A stretch of DNA of 64,000 bases from an uncultured Rhodospira sp. (GTDB lineage Bacteria > Pseudomonadota > Alphaproteobacteria > Rhodospirillales > Rhodospirillaceae). The translations under genes and the position numbers were made by a program. The notes below the pieces were generated by a model. It did no database searches, was not told where the DNA came from, and was given only the letters and a program-made list of their open reading frames with translations. Of the stretch, positions 53,874 through 64,000 are shown one piece after another; the stretch's first letter is position 1, and every line of letters begins with the position of its first letter. The stretch lies in contig NZ_CAKZOT010000107.1 in NCBI RefSeq assembly GCF_937138205.1, positions 1 to 64,000 of the forward strand, in the 5' to 3' direction.

Positions 53874-54530
53874 CTACCCCGTCGCGCGTTCGTCGAGGTA
53901 GGCCAGGGCGTCGGCCACGGCGACCCCGGCCGCGCGCACGCTTTCGGCGCCTTGCGGGTCAAAAGCATCGAGGATGGCCATGGTGTCCGGATCCGGATTG
54001 GGGAACACCCGCACCAGCACGGCGACCGATCCGGTGTCCCGCCGGCCGACGCGGTACAGCCGTACGTGCGGGGTGGAGCGTGCCAGGATCGCCAGCAAGG
54101 ACAGGAACGTCTCGGGATCCTCGCAGAACGCCGAAGGGTGGATGATGGTGCCGTCGCCCTCCGGCCCCTCGCTGGCATAGCGGATGGCGTTGGCGTCCAG
54201 GCCGGCCGTCTCGGCGGCGCGGGTGAGATCGGCGAACGGTCCGGTGAGCTCCCAGTGCGGGGCGTGCCGCCCGGGGACCACGGCCTCGAAGTTCAGGTCG
54301 TCGGCGTCGTCCCCCGGTTCGAAGCGGAACGACGGGCCCGGATCGTCGCCCCGCGGGCCCGCGTCGCCAGCCGACGAGTCGGCGTCCGCCTGGGTGTGCG
54401 CGGTCGTAACGCCGTGGTGCCGCATCAGCCGGGCCAGCGCTTCCCGGGCCACGGGGTCGGCCTCCCGCAGGGCGTCGGCCAGCGCCCGCCACTCGCGGTC
54501 TGTCAGGGGTTCGGGAGGTGGGGGCATCAT
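53874..54530 (-). CDS. Hypothetical protein
   Basis: I do not recognise this 218-residue protein. It starts with an acidic helical part (LTDREWRALADALREADPV), then a Gly/Asp-rich linker. A compact alpha/beta part carries LYRVGRRDTGSVAVLVRVFP near residue 165, and the protein ends in an acidic helix. No signal peptide or membrane segment is seen. Codon use is like its neighbours. The starts at 54530 and 54527 are adjacent ATGs; a longer start at 54635 runs over a region with weak coding character. It converges on nudC. Confidence 0.6.
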   Translation of the reverse strand: MMPPPPEPLTDREWRALADALREADPVAREALARLMRHHGVTTAHTQADADSSAGDAGPRGDDPGPSFRFEPGDDADDLNFEAVVPGRHAPHWELTGPFADLTRAAETAGLDANAIRYASEGPEGDGTIIHPSAFCEDPETFLSLLAILARSTPHVRLYRVGRRDTGSVAVLVRVFPNPDPDTMAILDAFDPQGAESVRAAGVAVADALAYLDERATG

Positions 54531-54706
54531 GGTGTCCCGAATGGCCTCGGACTGCGTGTCTCGGGGCTCACAATGCCGCCCCGGCGGACCGGCAACAAGC
54601 CCCTGGAGCGCACCGACCGAGCGGGGGCTTGTCACGGTAGACGCACGGGGTACATAAGGCGGGACGGCATAACGCTACGCCAGCCAATCATCAGGGAGAC
54701 CCGTCC

Positions 54707-56608
54707 ATGCCCGAGCTTCGTTCCCGCACCAGCACGCATGGCCGCACCATGGCCGGCGCGCGCGGCCTGTGGCGCGCCACGGGCATGACCGACGCCGATT
54801 TCGGCAAGCCGATCATCGCCGTCGCCAACTCCTTCACTCAGTTCGTGCCCGGGCACGTGCACTTGAAGGACATGGGCCAGATGGTCGCCCGCGAGATCGA
54901 GGCCGCCGGCGGTGTCGCCAAGGAGTTCAACACCATCGCCATCGACGACGGCATCGCCATGGGGCATGGCGGAATGCTGTACAGCCTGCCGTCGCGCGAG
55001 CTGATCGCCGACGCGGTGGAATACATGGTCAACGGCCACTGCGCCGACGCGCTGGTGTGCATCTCCAACTGCGACAAGATCACCCCGGGCATGTTGATGG
55101 CGGCCATGCGGCTGAACATCCCCGTCGTGTTCGTCTCCGGCGGACCGATGGAGGCCGGCAAGGTGGTGGTGGACGGCCAGGAACGCGCCGTCGACCTGGT
55201 GGACGCCATGGTGCAGGCGGCCCAGGCCGACACCAGCGACGAGGTTGTGGCCGAATACGAGCGCTCGGCCTGCCCGACCTGCGGCTCGTGCTCCGGCATG
55301 TTCACCGCCAATTCCATGAACTGCCTGGCCGAGGCGCTGGGCCTGGGGCTGCCCGGCAACGGCACCCTGGTGGCCACCCACGCCCGGCGGCGCACCGTGT
55401 TCCTGGAGGCCGGCCGGCGCATCGTCGACCTGTGCCGGCGCTGGTACGACGAGGACGACGCCAGCGTCCTGCCGCGCTCCATCGCCTGCCGGGCCGCATT
55501 CGAGAACGCCATGCGCCTGGACATCGCCATGGGCGGGTCGACGAACACGGTGCTGCACCTGCTGGCGGCCGCCCAGGAGGGGGAAATCCCCTTCACCATG
55601 GCCGACATCGACCGCCTGTCGCGCTCGACCCCCAACCTGTGCAAGGTCGCGCCCTCCGTGCCCGACGTGCACGTCGAGGACGTCCACCGCGCCGGCGGCA
55701 TCATGGCCATCCTGGGCGAACTGGACCGGCTGGGGCTACTCGACACCGCCGTGCCCACGGTGCATAGCGCCACCCTGGGCGAGGCGCTGGCGCACTGGGA
55801 CATCCGCGTCAGCAATGACGCCGAGGTGCGCGACTTCTTCAAGGCCGCGCCGGGCGGCGTGCGCACCACCGAAGCGTTCTCGCAGAACCGCCATTTCAAC
55901 GACCTGGATCTGGACCGAACCGGCGGCGTCATCCGCGAGGGCGCCCACGCCTTTTCCGCCGACGGCGGGCTGGCGGTGCTGTACGGCAACGTGGCCGAGC
56001 GCGGCTGCATCGTGAAGACCGCCGGCGTGGACGAGTCGATCCTGCGGTTCTCCGGCCCGGCCGTGATCTGCGAAAGCCAGGAGGAGGCGGTGGCCAAGAT
56101 CCTGGGCGGCGAGGTCAAGGCCGGCGACGTGGTGGTGATCCGCTACGAAGGCCCCAAGGGCGGCCCCGGAATGCAGGAGATGCTGTACCCGACCAGCTAT
56201 CTGAAATCGATGGGCCTGGGCAAGACCTGCGCCCTGGTCACCGACGGCCGCTTTTCCGGCGGTACGTCCGGGCTGTCGATCGGCCACGCCTCGCCCGAAG
56301 CGGCGGCCGGCGGCGGGCTGGCGCTGGTCGAGCCGGGCGACATCATCGACATCCACATCCCGGCGCGGACTATCGGCGCGCGCGTGGACGACGCCGAGTG
56401 GACGCGCCGCCGCGCGGCCATGGAGGCGCGCGGCCCCGCGGCCTGGAAGCCGATGGACCGCCGCCGCGTGGTTTCGCCGGCTCTGCGCGCCTATGCCGCG
56501 CTGACCACCAGCGCCGACATGGGCGCGGTGCGCGACGTGACCCAGGTCGAACCGGGCGCCGCCGCCGCGACTCCCGCCGCGCCGGCGCCTGCGAGCGAAA
56601 GGGTGTGA
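54707..56608 (+). CDS. ilvD: Dihydroxy-acid dehydratase IlvD
   Basis: The 633-residue protein matches IlvD along its length. It has [20 protein letters not shown] at the N-terminus, Cys ligands in [11 protein letters not shown] (about residue 123) and [19 protein letters not shown] (about 189), [12 protein letters not shown], and [20 protein letters not shown] near the C-terminus. It makes the 2-oxo precursors of Val, Leu and Ile using a Fe-S cluster. GGGAGA precedes the ATG. The tail after about residue 610 is Ala/Pro-rich and slightly longer than usual. Confidence 0.96.
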   Translation: MPELRSRTSTHGRTMAGARGLWRATGMTDADFGKPIIAVANSFTQFVPGHVHLKDMGQMVAREIEAAGGVAKEFNTIAIDDGIAMGHGGMLYSLPSRELIADAVEYMVNGHCADALVCISNCDKITPGMLMAAMRLNIPVVFVSGGPMEAGKVVVDGQERAVDLVDAMVQAAQADTSDEVVAEYERSACPTCGSCSGMFTANSMNCLAEALGLGLPGNGTLVATHARRRTVFLEAGRRIVDLCRRWYDEDDASVLPRSIACRAAFENAMRLDIAMGGSTNTVLHLLAAAQEGEIPFTMADIDRLSRSTPNLCKVAPSVPDVHVEDVHRAGGIMAILGELDRLGLLDTAVPTVHSATLGEALAHWDIRVSNDAEVRDFFKAAPGGVRTTEAFSQNRHFNDLDLDRTGGVIREGAHAFSADGGLAVLYGNVAERGCIVKTAGVDESILRFSGPAVICESQEEAVAKILGGEVKAGDVVVIRYEGPKGGPGMQEMLYPTSYLKSMGLGKTCALVTDGRFSGGTSGLSIGHASPEAAAGGGLALVEPGDIIDIHIPARTIGARVDDAEWTRRRAAMEARGPAAWKPMDRRRVVSPALRAYAALTTSADMGAVRDVTQVEPGAAAATPAAPAPASERV

Positions 56609-56677
56609 TACGGTAGGCCCAAGTCTGCGGCTGTATTGGCCCGCGTCGGCTGGATCGCCGTCAAAGAGGAGCGCTTC

Positions 56678-57088
56678 ATGTCGAAGCAGCCGAAACGTTG
56701 GGTGCGGGTCAAGGCCTTGACCAAAGAGGAAAAGGCGGAGATAGCCGCCGTGTGCGGGCGCTTCATAACTGATGTTCTGAAGCCACGCTTCCTCCCCGAG
56801 GTCCACCCCACCGCATTCAATTACCCCGTCGACATCCTCGGCAAGTGGCGGGGCCGCCAGTACAGCTTTATCACCCGTTACCGCTCGGGCTTTCCGGAAA
56901 CCTTGGGACAGGAGTTCAACGCACCGTTCGCGCGGCTCGATCACGATGAAGAACACATCGCCGAACCCCGCTTTGACGTCATGTGGCACCGGCACACCGG
57001 AGAGTGGCGCTGCCTCCACAGCTCGGTCACCCTGGAGGAAGCCCTCCGCCTGATCGAGGACGACGACCTGTTGCACCCGGTCTTGTAG
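56678..57088 (+). CDS. DUF3024-like small protein
   Basis: The 136-residue protein resembles DUF3024: helical start AEIAAVCGRFITDVLKPRF, then DILGKWRGRQYSFITRYRSG, FARLDHDEEH, FDVMWHRHTGEWRCLHS and the end LEEALRLIEDDDLLHP. The function is unknown; relatives often lie near toxin or defence genes. AGAGGAG precedes the ATG at 56678. It is 69 bases after ilvD. A fragment of a zeta-toxin-type gene lies just beyond it on the other strand. Confidence 0.65.
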   Translation: MSKQPKRWVRVKALTKEEKAEIAAVCGRFITDVLKPRFLPEVHPTAFNYPVDILGKWRGRQYSFITRYRSGFPETLGQEFNAPFARLDHDEEHIAEPRFDVMWHRHTGEWRCLHSSVTLEEALRLIEDDDLLHPVL

Positions 57089-57118
57089 GGGATCGCACCG
57101 ACGGCCCCCGGACCGCGC

Positions 57119-57454
57119 TCAAACGCCCTGTCCCTTGAACGCCGCCCGGACGATCGGCCGTGCCCAGGCGGGCACGGCCTTCAGGGCTGCGCCGTCGCGG
57201 CCGTCGGGGACGATGACCTCGCCCCGGCGGACGTCGAGGACCAGCACCGGATCCGGACTCTCCTCGCCCAACGCGACGATCGTGCTGTTGTCGAAAACCT
57301 GAAGGGCGGCAAGAGACGGCAGCAGGTCGATCAGATTGATGATGGAACGCGTCCATCGGGCGTGGATCGTCTGTTCGGGAATGGGATGCCCGCCCCACCC
57401 CATGACCCTTTCGTGACACCCGACCTTGCCAGCGGCGGCCGAACCTGATATCAA
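57119..57454 (-). pseudogene. C-terminal remnant of a zeta-toxin-like / ABC-type ATPase gene
   Basis: About 90 codons match the C-terminal end of the predicted ABC-type ATPase/zeta toxin family. VMGWGGHPIPEQTI, RWTRSIINLIDLLPSLAALQ and VFDNSTIVALGEE are the usual final helix and DNS motif. The Walker A half of the protein is missing, and upstream DNA on this strand (past 57454) is the rimP leader. It is a 5'-truncated, presumably inactive gene. Confidence 0.55.
57426..57454 (+). promoter_or_regulatory. Candidate promoter of rimP-nusA-ylxR-infB
   Basis: TTGCCA (57426-57431) and TATCAA (57449-57454) are spaced 17 bases, about 140 bases before the rimP start. Transcription from here would cross the terminator-like hairpin at 57510. 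Confidence 0.45.
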
Positions 57455-57509
57455 CCCGATTATTCAATCCTCATGGCTGGGTCATGAATGATCCAGTAGC
57501 GTCAACGCT

Positions 57510-57536
57510 GGGGTGGGCTGCGGCCCCCCTTTTTTT
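57510..57536 (+). terminator. Terminator-like hairpin in the rimP leader
   Basis: A GC stem (GGGGTGGGC / GCCCCCC, loop TGCG) is directly followed by TTTTTTT. It ends 57 bases before rimP. It could stop upstream transcripts or act as an attenuator of the nusA operon. Confidence 0.6.
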
Positions 57537-57592
57537 GTTGCCGGACGCGGGCCGTCGGGCCGCCACGGCGACGGGATGGGACGGGACCGATC

Positions 57593-58144
57593 GTGACCAG
57601 GCTGATGGGCGAACAGGGGCCGCTGGCGGCGCTCGTGACCCCGACGCTGGAGGACATGGGCTTCGAGCTGGTGCGCATCCTGCTGATGGGCAAGCAGCGC
57701 AAGATCCTCCAGGTCATGGCCGATCGCGCCGACGGCGCGCCGATGACCGTCGAGGACTGCGAGGCGGTCAGCCGGGCGCTCTCGGCGGTGCTGGACGTGG
57801 ATGATCCGATCCACGGCGCCTACGACCTGGAGGTCAGTTCGCCCGGCGTTGACCGGCCCCTGACCCGGCGGTCGGACTTCGAGCGCTTCGCCGGATTGGA
57901 GGCGCGCCTGGAGGCGGACGTGGCCATCGACGGCCGGCGCCGTGTGAAGGGGCGGCTCAAGGGCATCACCGAAGACGACGAGGTCATCGTCGCCGTCGCC
58001 GAGCCCGGGCCGGACGGGGCGGAGGAATGGCGGGTGCCCCTGGGCGCCCTGACACGGGCCAAGCTGGTGATGACGGACGAGTTGATCCGTCACGTCATGC
58101 GGGCGGACAAGGCGGCCCGCAAGGGCAGGGACAGTCAGGACTGA
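57593..58144 (+). CDS. rimP: Ribosome maturation factor RimP
   Basis: This 183-residue protein has the RimP N-terminal domain (LVTPTLEDMGFELVRILLMG, ADGAPMTVEDCEAVSRALSA, and YDLEVSSPGVDRPL near residue 78) and an SH3-like C-terminal domain. It is required for 30S subunit maturation. The GTG at 57593 is the best start; no good ribosome site is seen. It heads the conserved rimP-nusA-ylxR-infB operon. The stop lies nine bases before nusA. Confidence 0.94.
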   Translation: MTRLMGEQGPLAALVTPTLEDMGFELVRILLMGKQRKILQVMADRADGAPMTVEDCEAVSRALSAVLDVDDPIHGAYDLEVSSPGVDRPLTRRSDFERFAGLEARLEADVAIDGRRRVKGRLKGITEDDEVIVAVAEPGPDGAEEWRVPLGALTRAKLVMTDELIRHVMRADKAARKGRDSQD

Positions 58145-58153
58145 GTGAGAGTG

Positions 58154-59788
<1,635 letters not shown>

Positions 59789-59799
59789 GGGCATGACCG

Positions 59800-60570
59800 A
59801 TGGCCGCCGGCGGGGCACATAGCCTGGCAGGGGTTCTGGAACCCGAGGACGACGACGCGATGCCTCCGGGAACGCGCCGCTGCATCGTGACGCGCGACTG
59901 CCGGCCCCAGGCCGAGCTGGTGCGGTTCGTTCTCGATCCGCAAGGCCAGGTGGTGCCCGACGTCGACCGGCGGCTGCCCGGGCGCGGTTTCTGGTTGAGC
60001 CCGGCCCGCGATGTGTTAGAGATGGCGGCGCGAAAGAACCTGTTCGCGCGTGCCGCACGACGGTCGGTCACGGTGCCGGCCGATCTGGCCGACCGGGTGG
60101 ATCATCTGCTCGCGCGGCGGTGCCTCGATACGCTGGGCTTGGCCCGGCGCGCGGGGCAGGCAGTGACCGGGTTCGAGAAGGTGCGCGATCGTCTGCGCGC
60201 GGCGGCCAAGGGGGATGTGCCGGCCGTGCTGGTGACGGCGCGTGATGGGGGATCGGACGGACGGGGCAAGATCTCGGCGCTGGCGGCGGCGGTCTGCGGG
60301 CCAAGAACGCCTCCCTTGGTCGTCGGGTTCGATGCCGAGGAACTGGGGCGCCCCCTGGGGCGCGATCGAGCCGTGCATGTCGCCGTGGATCGGGGACGGT
60401 TGGCGGGGATCTTCCTGGAGAGCAGTGCCCTTCTGGCCGGGTTCCGACCCGGCCCGATGATCCTGGGGGTGGCGGACGTTCTGGAGGCGTCGCGTCGCGG
60501 CCCGCCGGACGCGACGGATCCCGACGCGCCGGCACGGGACCAGGACAGGCCGGACCCCTGCGAGACGTAA
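59800..60570 (+). CDS. YlxR / L7Ae-like RNA-binding protein
   Basis: This 256-residue protein fuses a DUF448/YlxR domain (about 20-95, [40 protein letters not shown]) to an L7Ae-like domain (about 105-205, [20 protein letters not shown]). Gram-positives make these as two proteins, while alphaproteobacteria often have this fusion. It lies between nusA and infB as usual and probably binds RNA or RNase P. It starts 11 bases after the nusA stop. Confidence 0.88.
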   Translation: MAAGGAHSLAGVLEPEDDDAMPPGTRRCIVTRDCRPQAELVRFVLDPQGQVVPDVDRRLPGRGFWLSPARDVLEMAARKNLFARAARRSVTVPADLADRVDHLLARRCLDTLGLARRAGQAVTGFEKVRDRLRAAAKGDVPAVLVTARDGGSDGRGKISALAAAVCGPRTPPLVVGFDAEELGRPLGRDRAVHVAVDRGRLAGIFLESSALLAGFRPGPMILGVADVLEASRRGPPDATDPDAPARDQDRPDPCET

Positions 60571-60632
60571 TAGAGATGCCGGGGGCACGGGCTCCCGGAA
60601 CCGTGGTTGGGTATGGAGCGAAGCTGAGTCGA

Positions 60633-63302
60633 ATGGCGGACGAGAAAGAACGGAAGGCGCCCCTGTCGCTGTCCTCGCGTGGCAAGCTGGAACTGAAGCG
60701 CCCGCTGGAAAGCGGACAGGTCCGTCAGAATTTTTCGCACGGACGCTCCAAGGTGGTGCAGGTCGAGGTGCGCAAGAAGCGCCACGTCCAGGCCGCCGAG
60801 GCCGAAGCCGCGCGGCGCGGACGCGGCGGCGCCGGTGACGCGCGCCTGCGTGACGCGAGCGACGCACTGCCGGGCGACCTGACCAACGAGGAAAAGGCTC
60901 ACCGCCTGCGCGCGCTCCAGCACGCCCAGCAGCGCGCCGAGGAAGAGGCGCGGCGCAAGGTCGAGGAAGAGGCGCGGCGCAAGGCCGAAGAGGAAGAGGC
61001 GCGGCGCAAGGCCGAAGAGGAAGAGGCTCGGCGCAAGGCCGAAGAGGAAGAGGCGCGCCGCAAGGCCGAGGAGGAAGAGGCCCAGCGCCAAAGCGAGGCC
61101 GGGCCGCAGGCCGACGCGGCCGACGCGCCCGATGCCGGTGCCCCGTCCTCGGTGGCGGATGAGGCGGCGGGCGAGGCGGCCTCGGCGCAGGAGCCGGCCA
61201 AGCCGGCGGCACAATCCCCGGACGCCAAGCCCGGCGACAAGCAGGACGAGGGCGCTGCCCGTCCCGCGACGGCCAAGGCGCCCGGCAAGCCGTCGCGCAA
61301 GGCGGCGGACGACGATGACGACGCGCCCGCCGCGCGCCGTGGCCCGGCCACCGCGACTCCGGCCAAGGCCCCGGCCAAGACGCCGTCCACGAAGCGCGCC
61401 GAGCCCAAGCGGCGCGGCAAGCTGACCATCTCCGCCGCCCTGGATGGGGACGACCGCTCGGAACGCGGCCGCTCAATGGCCGCCATGCGCCGCGCGCAGC
61501 AGAAGGAACGGCGCAAGCAGCAGTCCGGCGGCCCGCAGGAGCGGGTGGTGCGCGAGGTCACCGTGCCGGAGACCATCACCGTCCAGGAACTGGCCAACCG
61601 CATGGCCGAACGCGGCGGCAATGTCATCAAGTCGTTGATGAAGCTGGGCGTGATGGCCACCATCAACCAGGTGATTGATGCCGACACGGCCGAACTGGTG
61701 GTCGAGGACTTCGGCCACAAGATCAAGCGTGTCTCGGACGCCGACGTCGAGATTGGCCTGGTCGCCGGCCCCGATACCGAATCCCAGATGGTCACGCGGC
61801 CGCCGGTGGTGACCGTGATGGGCCACGTCGACCACGGAAAGACCTCGCTGCTCGACGCCATGCGGGAGGCCGATGTCGTCTCCGGCGAGGCCGGCGGCAT
61901 CACGCAGCACATCGGCGCCTATCAGGTGCAGTTGGCCTCGGGCGAGCGCATCACCTTCATCGACACGCCGGGCCACGCCGCGTTTACCGCCATGCGCGCG
62001 CGCGGTGCCGAGGTGACCGACATCGTCGTTCTGGTGGTGGCCGCCAACGACGGCATCATGCCGCAAACCATCGAGGCCATCCGCCACGCCCAGGCCGCCA
62101 AGGTGCCCATGGTCGTGGCCATCAACAAGATCGACCTGCCCGAGGCCGACCCCAACCGGGTGCGCACCGAACTGCTGCAGCACGACGTGGTGGTCGAGGA
62201 AATGGGCGGCGACGTCCAGACCGTCGAGGTTTCGGCCAAGAAGCGGATGAACCTGGAAAAGCTGGAAGAGGCCATCCTGCTGCAGGCCGAACTGCTCGAC
62301 CTGAAGGCCAATCCGGACCGCGTCGCCGAGGGCGCGGTGGTCGAGGCCAAGATGGAACGCGGGCGCGGCTCGGTGGCCACCGTGCTGGTGCAGCGCGGCA
62401 CCCTGCGCGTCGGCGACACGTTCGTCTGCGGCAAGGAGTGGGGCCGCGTGCGCGCCCTGGTCAACGAGCGCGACGAGCGCCTGGAGGAGGCCGGCCCCGC
62501 CGTGCCCGTGGAGGTGCTCGGCTTCAACGGCACGCCCGAGGCCGGCGACGACTTCATCGTCGTCGAGGACGAGACCAAGGCGCGCGAGGTCGCCGGGTAT
62601 CGCCAACGCAAGGAGCGCGAGAGCCAGTTCGTCAAGTCGGCGCGCGGCTCCATGGAGCAGATGTTCGAGCGCATCCAGACCGGCGAGGCCAAGGAACTGC
62701 CCGTGGTCATCAAGGGCGACGTGCAGGGCTCGGTCGAGGCGCTCATCGGCACCCTGGAGAAGATGGGCACCGACGAGGTCAAGCCGCGCGTTCTTCACGC
62801 GGCCGTCGGCGGCATCAACGAAAGCGACATCACGCTGGCCAAGGCGTCGGACGCGCTGGTCATCGGCTTTAATGTTCGCGCCAACCCACAGGCGCGCGAG
62901 ATGGCCCGCCGCGACGGCGTCGAGATCCGGTACTACAGCATCATCTACAACGTCGCCGACGACGTGCGGGCGCTGCTGACCGGGATGCTGGAGCCGACCT
63001 ACAAGGAAAGCCTGCTAGGCTACGCCGAGATCCGCGATGTCTTCAACATCACCAAGGTCGGCAAGGTGGCCGGCTGCATGGTGACCGAGGGCATGGTCAA
63101 GCGCGGCGCCAAGGTGCGCCTGCTGCGCGACGACGTGGTCATCCACGAGGGCAGCCTGGGTCAGCTCAAGCGCTTCAAGGACGATGTCCGCGAGGTGCGC
63201 GAGGGCTACGAGTGCGGCATGTCGTTCGAAAACTACAACGACATCCAGGTGGGCGACTTCATCGAGTGCTTTGAACTGGAAGAGGTGGCGGCGGCGCTGT
63301 AG
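60633..63302 (+). CDS. infB: Translation initiation factor IF-2
   Basis: This 889-residue protein has an alphaproteobacterial IF-2 start. A charged region from about residue 100 is built from repeats of EEEEARRKA (60938-61090), then a Pro/Ala/Lys-rich linker and the IF2-N domain ([20 protein letters not shown]). The G domain shows [17 protein letters not shown] and NKID, followed by the C-terminal tRNA-binding domains. It brings fMet-tRNA to the 30S subunit. The ATG at 60633 gives [14 protein letters not shown], the family start. rbfA and truB do not follow within the window. Confidence 0.97.
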   Translation: MADEKERKAPLSLSSRGKLELKRPLESGQVRQNFSHGRSKVVQVEVRKKRHVQAAEAEAARRGRGGAGDARLRDASDALPGDLTNEEKAHRLRALQHAQQRAEEEARRKVEEEARRKAEEEEARRKAEEEEARRKAEEEEARRKAEEEEAQRQSEAGPQADAADAPDAGAPSSVADEAAGEAASAQEPAKPAAQSPDAKPGDKQDEGAARPATAKAPGKPSRKAADDDDDAPAARRGPATATPAKAPAKTPSTKRAEPKRRGKLTISAALDGDDRSERGRSMAAMRRAQQKERRKQQSGGPQERVVREVTVPETITVQELANRMAERGGNVIKSLMKLGVMATINQVIDADTAELVVEDFGHKIKRVSDADVEIGLVAGPDTESQMVTRPPVVTVMGHVDHGKTSLLDAMREADVVSGEAGGITQHIGAYQVQLASGERITFIDTPGHAAFTAMRARGAEVTDIVVLVVAANDGIMPQTIEAIRHAQAAKVPMVVAINKIDLPEADPNRVRTELLQHDVVVEEMGGDVQTVEVSAKKRMNLEKLEEAILLQAELLDLKANPDRVAEGAVVEAKMERGRGSVATVLVQRGTLRVGDTFVCGKEWGRVRALVNERDERLEEAGPAVPVEVLGFNGTPEAGDDFIVVEDETKAREVAGYRQRKERESQFVKSARGSMEQMFERIQTGEAKELPVVIKGDVQGSVEALIGTLEKMGTDEVKPRVLHAAVGGINESDITLAKASDALVIGFNVRANPQAREMARRDGVEIRYYSIIYNVADDVRALLTGMLEPTYKESLLGYAEIRDVFNITKVGKVAGCMVTEGMVKRGAKVRLLRDDVVIHEGSLGQLKRFKDDVREVREGYECGMSFENYNDIQVGDFIECFELEEVAAAL
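60938..61090 (+). repeat. In-gene 24/27-base tandem repeat in infB
   Basis: Five to six near-identical units encode EEEARRKA or EEEEARRKA. Unit length changes from 24 to 27 bases along the array and bases are almost identical, so the array looks recently expanded. Confidence 0.8.
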
Positions 63303-63376
63303 CGCCGAATCGCTCGAATTCGGAACCACAGTGGTGGGGCCGATTTCGAACATGACTCCGCCCAAAATATTTGTCT

Positions 63377-63404
63377 TAGGGCAGATTCACGTGACTCTGC
63401 CCTA
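63377..63404. terminator. Hairpin 75 bases after infB, possible terminator
   Basis: TAGGGCAGA and TCTGCCCTA form a perfect nine-base stem with a ten-base loop that contains CACGTG. No T-run follows on the plus strand, so a Rho-independent stop is uncertain. Confidence 0.4.
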
Positions 63405-63483
63405 GGCACGCCGCGCAGCAGTTCTCATTTTGGCCGCGCGGCTTCCGAAATGAACTGCCGGGAGCTCCAGGCGCGGGCCTGAC

Positions 63484-63655
63484 ACCCTCCCCTGGATAGG
63501 GGAGGGCTGGGGTGGGAACCAGAGGACAGAAGTCAGAAGTCAGAAGCCCGCCGGCGGAACGCCATTCCATGCGGAGTGCTTCTGTCCTCTGACCTCTGTC
63601 TTCCGACATCTGGTTCCCCCCTCCCGACCTCCCCCCGGAGGGGGCTATCATATTC
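63484..63655. repeat. Compound palindromic intergenic repeat
   Basis: The outer part has CCCTCCCCT and AGGGGAGGG as a nine-base hairpin (63485-63506). The core is bounded by GGAACCAGA (63515) and TCTGGTTCC (ending 63617) with inverted GAGGACAGAAG and CTTCTGTCCTC blocks inside. A C-rich/G-rich block closes it. It looks like one element inserted into another. Confidence 0.7.
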
Positions 63656-63706
63656 ACACTTCTTTCCGCCGAAGCGGCGGCACCTCGCTCGTGAGATGAC
63701 GTGACT

Positions 63707-63820
63707 CGTCATTGCGAACCCTCGTCGCAAGACGAGGGTGAAGCAATCCAGGGCGAAAAACGCAAGTATCTGCCCTGGATTGCCCCATTTCTTTAATTTG
63801 GGCTTCGCTCCTCGCAATGA
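63707..63820. repeat. Second copy of the CGTCATTGCGA palindromic repeat
   Basis: It starts CGTCATTGCGA and ends TCGCAATGA, with GAAGCAATCCAG and CTGGATTGC inside. Its asymmetric CCCTCGTC part is on the opposite side compared with the copy at 62-165, so the two are in inverse orientation. Confidence 0.8.
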
Positions 63821-64000
63821 CAAACGGAAACAAAGTTGTGTGAATCAGTTAGCCCGTAGGGGGAGGAGAACAGGCCGGCACCGGCCGCAACCGCTGTTCT
63901 CCCTCCATCCTGAGAGTCTGTCCGGAAAGCCCTTATGGGTACCACGGACGGTGCTCGTTCTGGGGACCGGCACCCCACATATTGTGGCCTTCGAGACTTT

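Larger units (their letters stand above)
63303..64000. other. Gene-free region after infB
   Basis: About 700 bases contain only hairpins and repeats (listed separately) and a unique stretch at 63821-64000. I see no gene, RNA or promoter in the last 180 bases. Confidence 0.6.

Overview
The window is a GC-rich stretch of an alphaproteobacterial chromosome, most likely from a motile, facultatively anaerobic relative of the Rhodospirillales (purple non-sulfur type). The reasons are the DUF6468 and MotE-like genes beside fliL-fliM, the aat/DUF2155 pair, an O2-independent ubiquinone operon (ubiT-ubiU-ubiV) divergent from tspO, and the gene styles throughout. No phage, plasmid or CRISPR genes were seen. 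The assignment is inference from gene content, not from a marker gene.

Layout. 1-371: palindromic intergenic repeats. 372-6465: metabolism and transport (an atypical pyruvate kinase-like protein, a KefB/YbaL-type antiporter overlapping a tandem UspA protein, a BCCT transporter). 6933-11161: ubiT-ubiU-ubiV on the minus strand, divergent from tspO and a FeMo-cofactor-type protein with a His-rich tail. 11444-11520: tRNA-Pro(CGG) with its own promoter and terminator. 11813-16283: glcD-glcE-glcF-yjbQ operon (glycolate oxidase). 16506-30164: flagellar block, with flgF-flgG-flgA-flgH on the minus strand and fliL-fliM-DUF6468-motE-like-cheY, two MotB-like genes and a 1221-residue periplasmic TPR protein on the plus strand. 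30259-31734: aat, DUF2155 and DUF3253.

31789-48989 is the most unusual part. A minus-strand operon encodes a 108-residue protein, a single-module type I polyketide synthase (KS-AT-DH-KR-ACP-TE, with a cysteine in the thioesterase nucleophile position), a patatin-fold protein whose catalytic Ser and Asp are replaced, and a CheX-receiver fusion. Divergent from it, a plus-strand operon encodes a 1978-residue sensor (degenerate Ser/Thr kinase, STAND-type ATPase, GAF, HPt, CheA-like ATPase), a stand-alone CheX, a stand-alone receiver and a PAS-GGDEF diguanylate cyclase. The two arms look like one signal-controlled polyketide locus, with CheX/receiver modules present once fused and once split.

49040-57088 holds tamA, a branched-chain aminotransferase, a methyltransferase, nudC, a hypothetical gene, ilvD and a DUF3024 gene, followed by a zeta-toxin-like remnant. 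57593-63302 is the conserved rimP-nusA-ylxR-infB operon, preceded by a promoter and an intrinsic-terminator-like leader. 63303-64000 contains only hairpins and repeats, one of which belongs to the same family as a repeat in the first 200 bases. Long open frames antisense to these genes are GC-driven shadows and are not annotated.
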